Source: Antitrichia curtipendula (Eukaryota; Streptophyta; Bryopsida; Hypnales; Leucodontaceae). From it: a DNA stretch of 64,000 bases. Of this stretch, positions 47,332 through 57,409 are shown piece after piece; within the stretch, counting starts at the first letter, position 1, and each line of letters starts with the position of its first letter. The notes below the pieces were generated by a model. The model made no database searches. It was not told the origin of the DNA and saw only the letters and a list, made by a program, of their open reading frames with translations. The DNA is taken from the NCBI GenBank assembly GCA_951230915.1, contig OX579638.1:4358696-4422695 (forward strand). The letters run 5' to 3'. Made by a program: the position numbers and the translations under genes.

Positions 47332-47590
47332 AAAATTCTAGTTGTTTTCTAGTCATTTTGTAGTTGCAATCTATTCACAGAGAAGCTCTATAATAGTGAT
47401 AGGGTTACAAGAGTATAACAGGGTTGTCATTTACAAATTCTAGTTGTTTTCTAGTTGCAATCTAGTCGTTTTTTAGTCAAACTATAGTTGTTTTCTAGTT
47501 GCAGTCTAGTCGTTTTCTAGTCAAACTATAGTTGTTTCTAGTCGCAAACTAGTTGTTTTCTAGTTGTTTTCTAGTCGTTTTTTAGTCGAA
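47332..47590. repeat. Imperfect tandem array of CTAGTYGTTTT units in the CACTA element
   Basis: More than ten 11-16 bp units based on TTCTAGTYGTTTTCTAGT. A higher-order unit of about 52 bp, with CAAACTATAGTTGTTT and CAATCTAGTCGTTTT, is partly visible. Confidence 0.75.
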
Positions 47591-47890
47591 TTGTGGTCAA
47601 ATTTAGATAATATGTGATTATGGTTTGCCACAGTGGACTCCACGATGCGTAGAGTTATCCACATCGACAACTGTGATGAAAACTGGATGTAGAATACCTC
47701 ACAGTAATTCTAATTGCCAACTCTGTTACAATCATGTAACCCTACACTTCATTCTACGACTACTTTGCGACTAAACAACCTAGTTGTCAAATTTGGTGCA
47801 TATAGAGAGGATTACAGTTGCAGGATAGTTCTATAGGACAACTAGTTGCATGTAGGTGGTTGTGCCGGACACGTTTTTCTTCTAGTGAAC

Positions 47891-48827
47891 ATAGTAAGTG
47901 CCAAGTGCTTGTACGTTTAGTCTCTCGTCTAAACTTGCCTTATATTTGTTTGATCATCCGCCCCCACCGAGTATAGCATGGAGGCAAAACCACACACCAA
48001 CAATCTAGTGAAAAGAATCTGTCACCCCTGGTTTGTATTAGTCGTCCCCTTCTTTCTCAAAAAATTTAAAGGCCGTTCATTGTTTGGTTTTTAAAATGTT
48101 TACCTTCGAAATCGCCGTTGATTTCTCAGAAAATCACAAGCCATTGATTTTGTGAGATTTAACTTGAGCCGTCCAAATATCAATACGGATACAGATACCA
48201 AAATGAATATTGGGTACGGATAAAATAGTGTATACAAATACACAGTAATACTGAATATAAATACGGATATAGATACGATACAATATTGGATATAAATATT
48301 CGTATAGGTACGGGTACAAGATACGGGATGTTGTTTATTCCATATTGTTTGTCAATTGCATTCCTTTCTAAAAATTACAAGAGGGAAGGGGGAGGACATG
48401 AAAATTTCAAAATTTCAAAATTAGTTTCAAAAAATTCTGGGGGATTACCGGAGAATTAATATTAAAAAATTGCATTGTGACACTTTTGTCACGATGCACC
48501 CAAAAGAGGCAGTCACTGCCTACACCTGAATGATAGCACTGCCGCAGTGCTATCATGCAATATCCTTCAATTCCTCCTTGGGCCCTGGAAGTTACCATGG
48601 GTTGTTTTTTTGACAACCAGTTAGTGTCTGTTTAAAGATGCTCTAGTTGGGTTCACCAATCAAGCATAATTAAGCTAAATTTTGTTCTAGAATAGCAACT
48701 CATGCATTGCGGATTGTGTAATTCGTATGGTACAATCAATAGGGTATTGTACATGAGAGAGACAAAGTTGAATATGAACAAGAGCAAAGTCGGCACATGC
48801 TCACTTGTTACTCTCGAACTCTGCATC
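47891..48827. other. Intergenic sequence with a degenerate ATACGGATA tract
   Basis: 48180-48326 repeats ATACGGATA/ATAYAGATAC/ATATAAATAC phrases, a pattern often seen in plant intergenic DNA. Another short palindrome, GATAGCACTGCCGCAGTGCT, lies at 48532. No gene. Confidence 0.45.
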
Positions 48828-48829
48828 TA

Positions 48830-49172
48830 AGGTAGGAGCACCCATTTCCCTCCACGTTCCAAAACCCGTTCCCTTTGACTGCCCCCCAATCCGCCCATCA
48901 AGCGTCCAAACTCCACTCGTCAGGTGGTTTTGCAGCCCTTGGATTTTATGTGATTTGTGTTTGGAAATGGGACCACTAAGCATTGGTGTGGGGTGCTTTT
49001 CTTTTTTGCACTTTGACTAAGATTTCTGAAGGCATTTTTTAGAATTCAAGAGTGTGCGTTTGGGGGATCTTACACTCTCCCATCTGCCTTTCCTTCTATC
49101 TATTCTTTTTTCACACTGGTTTCATGGTTTGCTCTTCATAGCTGAAACGGACGGTTATGGGTGCTCCCACCT
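48830..49172. mobile_element. Family B-like element, 343 bp
   Basis: Starts AGGTAGGAGCACCCAT and the right end reverse-complements to AGGTGGGAGCACCCAT. TA flanks both sides (48828-48829 and 49173-49174). Interior is unlike other B copies, moderate GC, with a 71-codon open frame without known domains. Confidence 0.7.
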
Positions 49173-49174
49173 TA

Positions 49175-49508
49175 AGGGTAACAGGTTCAAGAATAGTTCG
49201 GGCATTAAGAACCGCCCACCTGTAAAATGTACATGATTTGTACATTACATGCTGTTTTTTCATAGCCTTCACTGATGTACAAACAGTGTACATTTCAGGG
49301 GTGGACGATTTTGGAGCCCTATGCCAATTCAACTTCAAAATTTCATAACTAATTTCAAAAAGCTCCAAAGAAATATGAAACGACTTAGGTTAGATGCCAA
49401 ATCCACTTCTCTTTTCAAGGAAAATTTACTGAAAAATATTTCAAGAAGTTTGGCCTTCCCAGAATTCAGTTTCAGCTCTTAGGTGAGCGATTTCTGGACC
49501 TGTTACCT
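49175..49508. mobile_element. Family B element, 334 bp, abutting the previous one
   Basis: Ends AGGGTAACAGGTTCAAGAA and the reverse of AGGTAACAGGTCCAGAAAT. The left TA (49173-49174) is shared with the preceding element; the right TA is at 49509-49510. The interior closely matches 15319-15649 and 9141-9467. Confidence 0.85.
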
Positions 49509-49510
49509 TA

Positions 49511-51433
49511 GTAAGTTATTGGGCCCAGACAAAGCACCCTATTGCAAGCTGCCTTGTAAACTTCTTCCCAAGTTCAAACTCTCCATTGTAAAAAACATGT
49601 TGCTGGTCCTTTGATTCTCGCATCTGTAAAAGATCCACTGCACGGGTTTCCATTCAGTTGCAACCTTGCATGCCATTTTATTCATGAAAGGCTCCCTCAA
49701 TCTGTCAAACAAGTCCTCACAACGTATGGATGAAATTTTATCTCTCAACATTGCAATCTTATCTCACAATAATACACAATAACGCACAAAACTTGTTGAT
49801 ACATACTGCTATTCACAAAAAATGTCAAAAATCAAGGTGAAATGCGATAAAAACAAGAAAGGCACAACCTTCGGCGTCCTAATGCCAACATACATGATTG
49901 TTACCACACCTTTGCCGAAACCATATGCCGCATACAAGCCACCCTCCCGCATTGCCAGTGCCCAATACCAGGGATTTTTTGGGGGATTTTTTTTGGACTT
50001 GTGTCCCCCTTGCTGGCTTCACTGGAGAGGCCAGTTTTTGGAGGATGAAGCTAGATAGGCCAGATTTCTGACAGTCTGGCGAAATTTTGCCCAAAAAAAA
50101 AGCCCTGCCCAATACCTCTTGCGATGACTTTGAAACTTCACGTTCAGATCGTTGTGAGCCAGTGCAAGCAACATCGTGGAAATGACACTCTTGAATGTTT
50201 GAAAAATGCCCTAGGCGCAAAAGAGTAGGACGATAGTAGAACAAGGAAGCGTTGGATCAATGAGAGCTAGGGGATGAAGTTGTTGTGCTAAGATAGGGTC
50301 CTAGGTGCGCAGTGATATGGGTTTGTGCACCAATAGGTCTTCCTATCCTATATCTTTTGCAAGCCTCCCAACTACTGCAGTTGCAATGTAGGCTACTTGA
50401 GAGCTGGGGTGGCGATGCCCGTGAGAACTACATTAGGCCTCAAGGTTACACTCTAAGTAGTAGAGATTAGCAAACTCCACGGACTAGGGACACAATGTTG
50501 TTGGCTTTTTTTTTAAATTTTTTATTGTAGAGAGGTTGTAGGATGAAAGTGGCAGTGCCATCATGGTCTCCCATGTCTCGGTTTTTGAGTTTGCTAAGAG
50601 GCAATGTCTTATGCATTGCCATGGCTGCTTTGTCCTTCTTAATTACAACAATCTTCAATGATTGTGTCGATTTCTTCCCAAATCAAGGCTTGTTTGCACT
50701 AAAAAATTTGGGTTGGAGCCCAACAAAATGACAAGTTTTGATTGGAGGATAGCTATGGACCCAAAGTGAAAAAGCTATCAAAACACTCCATTTCTTTGGG
50801 CTCCATTATAAAGTTTTTTGGTATAAACAAGCACAAAACGAGTCTCTTCAATCTCTATATGTTTTTCTTTCCATCACTTCACTTGTTTGGCCTACTAGAT
50901 ATATTTCTTCTTTCTTGAGGAAGCAAAACAGATCACTTTATTCTAAGCAACGCAATTACAATATAAACAACAAGATATATTCCGCTTGTAGAACGTAAAT
51001 CCAAGAGGTATTCTAAAAGATCTAGTTGCATTTATCAATGTCGATTGTAACGTTTTCTAATTTTTTTCCTAAAACAATAAGAGTGTTTGAACTTATATTG
51101 AGGATTTGACTAAAAAATACCATATAGGAATCTAACTGAATTTTTTTTATACCTATTAAGAATGACCTCAATCACAAACATGTTTGACTATTTGACATTT
51201 CTAATTAAGAATCTTGACTAGAGAGGAATTCCTAGGTTTTGTTTTTTTACTTAAGCAAAATCACACTTACAATCATTCACTCTAATACTATGTACACAAT
51301 GTGAGGATCCTCAAAATGTTTCACCATAGAAGATTTGAGATTGGTTTTATGAAGTTGCTTACATTTTATAAAATAAAACGAGAATATTTCTTATTCTCTA
51401 CAAAAAATTTACCTACATTGCAAAATTTCAATT
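49511..51433. other. Mixed-composition intergenic sequence
   Basis: 49520-50470 is moderate GC with short frames on both strands (121 codons at 49879-50244, minus), none recognisable. 50940-51430 is AT rich. No gene supported. Confidence 0.35.
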
Positions 51434-51570
51434 AATGTATTTCTAATGTGAAATTGCTTAGAAGTTGGTCTCCTTTTGAGCGTGTTTCTAATCCTATAGA
51501 AGGCTCTAGATTCATGTAGATGCCATTTTAGAAAAGTAAATATCTTATAATTTGCAAAAAAATTGTTTAA

Positions 51571-52996
51571 CTCCTAAAGGGCAATTGTCCCTAAAATAGA
51601 CAATTGGATGTGGAAAGTTTGTGTGTGTGTGTGTCTATCTGTGTGTGTGTATATGTTTGTCTTTATGTAGTAGTGTGTGTCTATATGTATTTGTCTGTAT
51701 ATGCATGTCTTTATATAATAGTGTATGTATGTGTGTGTATCTGTGTGTGTGTATATGTGTGTCTGTGTATATGTCTGTGTGAGATTAGATATGACCTAAA
51801 AATTGTTAATGAAGTAAATTTTTTGTATGGAGAATGGAATTGGTAGTGATAATATGGCAATTACAAAAAACATATATTTATAGATTATTGCATTTTGGAT
51901 TTTGGGGGTAGAATTTGAAGTTGATTGTAAACTTTGGGAAGCTTAAGTGGTGGAATTTAAATAGAAAAATATATACTAGAAGTATAGAATACTAAGTATA
52001 CTATAATTCCAAAAATTCAGGCTAAATAAATTTATCCTTCAGTACTACACAGAATTAGGTTCATGGTATTATGAGATTGGGATGTTTGAATTTTATAGAA
52101 ATAGGAATAATGAAACAAAAATTTGACAAATTTTCCAAGTGAAAAGGATTTCTAGTTAGATTTCAAGAAACAATGAATCTATGCTCATTGAGCAAATATA
52201 AAGAAAATGCACTTTGAGCACATGTGTAAATTAAGGATTTTACTATGTTTGAAACGCTTTTTGGGTTTGTTTTTTAATTTTGCAAGATGAATTCAGTTTC
52301 CAATTTTCATATCAAATATTTTGGTTAGACTTTACATAGTAAAAAAATCCTACAAATCACCAAAAATGACATTCAATTGGGTAGTATTATAAAGACCAAT
52401 CAAATACCATACAAATCTTGATTATAAAGTTTGAATCACTTGAACTTTTGAGACAAAATTAATGGCCTATAAACAATATTTTAGAGATTGATGGGAGAAA
52501 GTAGATAAATGCATTATTTGATGATAACTTTAAATATCCATATTTTAAAAAGAAATGAAAAAAATTGAGTAAAAAGGCTAATTTAATTTACTAAGTAGAT
52601 AATTTCTTTGCAATTTAGTTCCATGTTGCCAATAACAAAAGGTTTGCTTGCCACACTTTTTGGCTTCGAACTTTGCCTCTATGTTGTCATATTCACCAAT
52701 TAGAAACCTCTCACACAATTGTTTATCTTTAAAGAACCAATTCTTTTTTTTCTTTTGTCAAATATGATTCAAACATGTCATTTCTATTGCAATGTGCAAA
52801 ATATTAAACATTGATTAAACTCATTTGGCTTTTGGGATTGTAAGATTATAATGTTTAAAGTGAATGAATAAATTCACTTTTAACCTTGCGAAATAGAAGA
52901 ACATGTTTTGAGCCCTCTTTGATTGAGCTTTTTATTCTACTCACATTGACTTTCCACATCCAATTCTCTATTCTAGGGACAATTGCCCTTTAGGGG
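51571..52996. mobile_element. Family A (TTAA) element, subgroup A7, 1426 bp
   Basis: The left end CTCCTAAAGGGCAATTGTCC and the reverse-complemented right end CCCCTAAAGGGCAATTGTCC differ at one base in 20. TTAA is at 51567-51570 and 52997-53000. It contains the TG microsatellite. Non-coding. Confidence 0.8.
51619..51782. repeat. Compound (TG)n-rich microsatellite
   Basis: GT/TG runs interrupted by CTATCT, ATAT and TTTATGTAG phrases. The 80-codon open frame across it is low-complexity Val/Cys, an artefact. Confidence 0.95.
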
Positions 52997-53133
52997 TTAA
53001 ACAATTTTTTTGCAAATTATAAGATATTTACTTTTCTAAAATGGCATCTACATGAATCTAAAGCCTTCTATAGAATTAGAAACACGCTCAAAAGGACACC
53101 AACTTCTAGGCAATTTCACATTAGAAATACATT

Positions 53134-53527
53134 ATTGAGTAACCCTCCATGGATAAGCCTATTATTATTTTCCCATACTTTATTTGCAAATACCTACAAA
53201 TGTGATTTTTTATATTTATTTGTTGGAGATGTAATTACATCTCTTCTATTAATTGTAAGTTTTTATGCATTCTTTTGTGAAAATTGAAATTAAAATTAAT
53301 TTTTGAATTAGAAATTAAATAATTTATATCAAATGCATTATATGCTAAACAATCTAAAAATTTCTCTATACATATATATTATAGTATAAAACATCAAGGT
53401 GTAAAGTTTTCTACTATGTCACTCTAAAATTTAAAAAATCATAAAAAATGATCAAATACATTAATTAACATGGTTATAGAGTATAGACCTTGGTATAGAC
53501 CCAAAGTTCAAATTGTTTATAAAATTC
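53134..53527. other. AT-rich intergenic sequence
   Basis: No gene or bounded element recognised. Confidence 0.3.
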
Positions 53528-53530
53528 CAA

Positions 53531-54100
53531 AAGCAACCTTTAGTGCCTACAATCCCAAAAGTCTCCTTAGGGGATTCTTGAAGGTTTGGACAAATACCCA
53601 TAATCTCAATTTTTGGCAAAATTTTTGAATTTTTCCAAAATAAAAAAATTGATTAGCTTTGTGGTAAAGTAATTTTATTTCATTTGCTTCGCGGGAGCAA
53701 AAGTTATGCCTAAATAAGCCCCAAAGGCTAGAACAAGTAAGGACAAGCAACCAAAAAAGCTACAAAAACTTTACGTAATCTAAATTTTATTTATTTATTA
53801 TAGATTATATTTTTGTCTATGTGGAAAGATTTGATTCATTCCATTTGAATAAGTGATGAGAAAGTTAATTATGAAGCTTCTCATTTTGCTAGCAATTTTA
53901 GCAAACTCTTGAGAAAACAATGTATTGGGTATGTTTATGAAACAATCTCATTGTTGGTACTAGCGAGTTTCAATTCCATCTTAGAGCTATCAAAAGTTTC
54001 CTCTTTTTCCTTCTATCAACCTGCTTGGATCCTTCACTATCTGTTGAAGGAAGAGTTACAATCTTTGAAAGTGTTTAAACCTTAAAATTTAAAGAAAAAA
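53531..54100. mobile_element. Decayed family A subgroup A4 element
   Basis: CCTTTAGTGCCTACAATCCC at the left end, then ordered matches to 24092-24990 (AAATACCCATAATCTCAATT, GGGAGCAAAAGTTATGCC, GATTCATTCCATTTGAATAA, GAAGCTTCTCATTTTGC). The right terminus was not found. Confidence 0.5.
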
Positions 54101-54179
54101 ATTAGTGGTGATTTTTTTGAAAATACCTCACATTATAGTAATTTGACAATCCATAAATACGTTTCAATATCTGATTACA

Positions 54180-56356
54180 AGGATAGTTTCTAATCTTCAT
54201 GCTCCACTTCTTTCCATGTAATCCAGACATGAAAAAAAATGCTGAAGAAGCCCTACTTCATAACTCATGTACAACATAACAGGTTTGTCCGACATCCAAA
54301 TCCGATATCAGATCATACGTCTTGTGCATTTTGGGGTTACAGACTTACAGTCTAAGAGGTAAGCAAGTGAAGAAATGTGTTCACAATTAACCAGGAATAC
54401 TTTGACCTACTTGTTTGAATTGCCGTCCGGTGCAATATACTGTCATATGCATAACAGACGTTACGGTACATTCACACTCACTGAAACATGAATCACATGG
54501 GCTGCCGATCCGTGCTTTAAAAAACAGCAAAGCTCGTAGAATGTATCTGTCATGGACAATCATAAGTCTACTGTGCTCTAAATTTCTCCAATACAGGAAT
54601 CTCTCCTGAATGTGAAGCTAGCTACAAGAATGAAATTGATGGAATCTAAAATCAGATTCTCTCATCACCCATGTATTTCACTCTCCAAATATATACACAC
54701 ATTTAAAGTTAAATGCCTGATAAAGTTAAGAATCAGAACAAATTCCATACGCTGCAGACTTCGGTTATTAATTTCTGCATGAATGTGTCATTTCACAACT
54801 CATTTCACAAGTCATGATGTCACTACACTTCACAGCTGCATGAAATATTTACATCTACTGTAAGTTTCTCCAACAGTTCACTTTTTCACACATTATAAAC
54901 TAAGACAGTTAGTTACATGGAAAGGTTATAACTTAAACCACTTCCTTATGTTTCAAACTCCACATTTTCCCCTTCACCTCGCGCTCACAGGATTCACACA
55001 ACATTCCTTGACCCTCCGAGGAAGTGGGGGATTGCATGTATTCCCTTGCAGTCGCACACAAGGGATTTATACGAATTCCCACGTGTCAAACCTTCCCTCT
55101 ATGCATGACTTTTCCTAGGTTAAACACCAAACATTCTAAACTAAAACCTCTGTAAAGGTTTAAAGAGCTCTTTCTAAGGGTATGTATCGATCTATAAGAT
55201 CTATAATAAGAGATAATTGTAAGAAAAAGTAAGAAAAACAAGCTCGAAAGAAAGTATCATGTTAGGAATTATAATGTTACTCGACTAGCAAGTGAGAGAA
55301 CGACACCCCAAATCAAGACTAGAATGCACTAACCCCAAGCTAGCAGCTCTACAGAAGCTAAAAAGCTGTTAGAACAAGCTAGTACTAGATGTAGAGATAA
55401 TTACAATAAAACCTGTCAATGTACGTACATCCAATAACAGAACTCGCTCCCGATAACAGACACTGAATTTATTCATTTTTGACATCGTGAAACAAAAGGT
55501 GCAAATCAACTGAATTAATCGCTATCTCCAGGCTAAAGAATTAGATTGCAATCTAATGCTGGACGGTAAGAATATGTACACCAAGGCTATGTACATGGAA
55601 TACGTACGTCTTCCGATACGTACCTCACATTGAAAATTTCAAGAGGAGCCTGAGTTTTACAAGTGGGAAGCAACTCTGAAATTAGTGAATATGATTTGGA
55701 ATCCTCCTGGTCTGACCATCTAGATTCCCTTCCTACAGCAACACCCATTTACAAAGAAACCAGTTCAACACCAGCTCCTGGAGCATCGAGAGCATGAACT
55801 TCAGACATTAAGCTTACGGCTGATGTGGTTTGGTATTTCATTCTTCTAAAGCTGCAGGAATTTAAAACCTGCAGGCATTACTGCACACCAAAGAATGAAC
55901 TATACATTTCCATCGCCCAGATAAATTTTCGACTCAGCCTCACCATCTGAGGATCGTAGAATGGTATACACGCTGATGTGATAAAGCAACCAAGTAGCGC
56001 ATGCACAAACAACATGGAAAAACAGTGTTCGGTTAGAGAATCCCACACACAGTCTATCCAAACACAAGCAAAAGTGCGTGCGTTAGGAGTTCAAACTCTC
56101 GCAACTGAGTCCCTTCGCTAAACCTGCAAAACAGACGTACAAGGGGATATACACTGGAAACCATGAGCCACAATACATGAGTCGTACCCTTGTACAGCCG
56201 TACCCCCGTAACGGTCGAAGCTGAGCTGCAAAGTCAAAACCAAACGTCCGGCTCCAGGAAATTGAGGAGACTTCATGGAGCAGGCAATGACGATGATGCG
56301 CAATTAGATGAAACTCCCATGTGTTCAGGGTATGTATCGGTACCCCAGCAATTAAA
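54180..56356. other. Low-repeat, moderate-GC region downstream of the candidate MIRNA
   Basis: Lacks the transposon families of the rest of the window, which suggests gene-associated sequence (transcript body, introns or 3' part of the unit starting near 57255). No protein-coding exon recognised on either strand. Confidence 0.4.
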
Positions 56357-56550
56357 GTTGTCTACCATATGTAGCCTGTAGAAACACCTCAAGAGTTTGA
56401 CACCTCCACCGACGTCGTGGTCCAAAGAATCGAAACACTCAGTGGAATGAATGAAATGAATGACGGAATGCACTTAGCTTCCAACTGTCACCCACATCGG
56501 CTCGACATCAGTCGCTTCAGGTGTTTCTACAGCCCAAATATGATGACAAC
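56357..56550 (-). ncRNA. Candidate MIRNA stem-loop precursor
   Basis: Arms 56357-56400 and 56505-56550 form an imperfect stem of about 40 bp. A perfect 14-bp core, CTGTAGAAACACCT, pairs with AGGTGTTTCTACAG. Pairing continues on one side with ATAT and GTTGTC/GACAAC, and on the other with AAG and partly TTGA/TCAGTC, leaving a loop of about 104 nt. Plant MIRNA precursors usually have such a long imperfect stem and a variable loop. A TATA-like GGTTAAATAGCC lies about 730 bp upstream on the minus strand, hence the strand choice, which is inference. I do not recognise the arm sequence as a known conserved plant miRNA. Confidence 0.45.
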
Positions 56551-56677
56551 AATGACAAAGAGCTCTCACTGGTCCAACCGAACTCCACTCCATTCGCAGC
56601 AAAAACGTACTCGCTCGCAGCAGACGGCGCGGCAACCCTACCCACCAAATCTCTCCACCAGTTCGTGTTGTCGAAAC

Positions 56678-56698
56678 TGCACAGCAGCAGCAGCAGCC
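56678..56698. repeat. Short (GCA)n microsatellite
   Basis: CAGCAGCAGCAGCAGCC; CTG on the minus strand. Confidence 0.85.
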
Positions 56699-56758
56699 TA
56701 GCCAATGCAAACAAGGAACCTCCCGCTCTTACAAGTGAGCTCACAGTATGAGTACTAG

Positions 56759-56784
56759 CTCCACCACCACCACCACCACCACCA
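56759..56784. repeat. (CCA)n microsatellite
   Basis: Eight CCA units followed by CGA; reads as polyglycine or GGT repeats on the minus strand. Confidence 0.95.
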
Positions 56785-57181
56785 CGAACTACATACATAC
56801 CCCAAACTGAATGCACACGAACTACTGACTACGCTTCCACCAACTTAGCGACGAGTCGAGTCGCGGAATTGCGGAGCCACTGAAGTCGCCAGGAGCCACC
56901 AGGGAGCCAGATGCTCTGCCCAGATGCTTTCTTCCTGGCCCCAGAAATTACGAGCGAGAGCGGGTTCGGCAACAACGGGGCAGCAACAGCGAGCCAGAGC
57001 GCATCGTCGATAGATACCGTCGTCGATGTCTGGAACTGAATGAACCCCACCCCACATTCCAAATCTGAAACTTCTGGCATGGAATTCTCCCAGGCAACGG
57101 AAAGGGAAGGAATGAGGGATCTATGAGACCCGACTAGCAATCTAGTTCGCTTGTGCTTTGGTGGAAAAAGAGCCCGTCCTC

Positions 57182-57208
57182 GGTCTGTCTCGGTCGGTCG
57201 GTCGGTCT
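57182..57208. repeat. (CGGT)n microsatellite
   Basis: Tandem CGGT with one CTGT variant. Confidence 0.85.
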
Positions 57209-57277
57209 GACTCTCGGAAGGAATCAATATCAGTTCGCATCCCTGAGATGAGATGAATGCTCTGGACGGGGAAGTTC

Positions 57278-57289
57278 GGCTATTTAACC
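57278..57289 (-). promoter_or_regulatory. TATA-like element of the putative minus-strand transcript
   Basis: Minus strand GGTTAAATAGCC in a GC-rich setting; a start site near 57255 would be expected. No experimental support. Confidence 0.35.
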
Positions 57290-57338
57290 TCTTTCCGCCA
57301 TAGCCAAGGCCTTCGCAAGTTTCTTCCCTGGGGGGGAA

Positions 57339-57403
57339 GCTGCCCGTGCCCGGACCAAGGGAACCTTCGGCCATGGAAGCCTCCGCCGGGCAGGACGGGC
57401 AGC
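57339..57403. repeat. GC-rich inverted repeat in the putative promoter
   Basis: GCTGCCCGTGCCCGG (57339-57353) pairs with CCGGGCAGGACGGGCAGC (57386-57403); only a 3-base bulge breaks the match. The loop is 32 nt. Confidence 0.6.
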
Positions 57404-57409
57404 AGAAAA

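Larger units (their letters stand above)
46582..47887. mobile_element. Non-autonomous CACTA (En/Spm-type) element, 1306 bp
   Basis: Starts CACTAGAAGAAAA and ends TTTTTCTTCTAGTG, with a perfect 3-bp target duplication AAC (46579-46581 and 47888-47890). Subterminal arrays are visible: TTTGCGACTTG/TTTGTGACTTG-like units at 46601-46660 and about 46840-46925, and TCTAGTTGTTT/TCTAGTCGTTT units at about 47330-47590. TTTGCGACTA recurs near the right end. Such clustered subterminal repeats are the usual transposase-binding sites. No transposase frame remains. Confidence 0.93.
51434..53133. repeat. Long inverted repeat (about 183-bp arms) around a TTAA element
   Basis: Arm 51434-51618 (AATGTATTTCTAATGTG, then GATTCATGTAGATGCC, then GCAAAAAAATTGTTTAA) is the reverse complement of 52951-53133. 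The pairing continues through the TTAA into the termini of the family-A element inside. Confidence 0.8.

Noticed and set aside
47332..47590. CRISPR-like regular repeats
   Set aside because: Units are 11-16 bp without unique spacers, inside a CACTA element of a plant genome.
51604..51846. An 80-codon open frame rich in Val and Cys
   Set aside because: It is the translation of the TG microsatellite, inside a transposon.
56829..57374. A 181-codon minus-strand open frame
   Set aside because: It starts upstream of the TATA-like site, includes the CGGT microsatellite and GC-rich promoter DNA, and has no recognisable domain.
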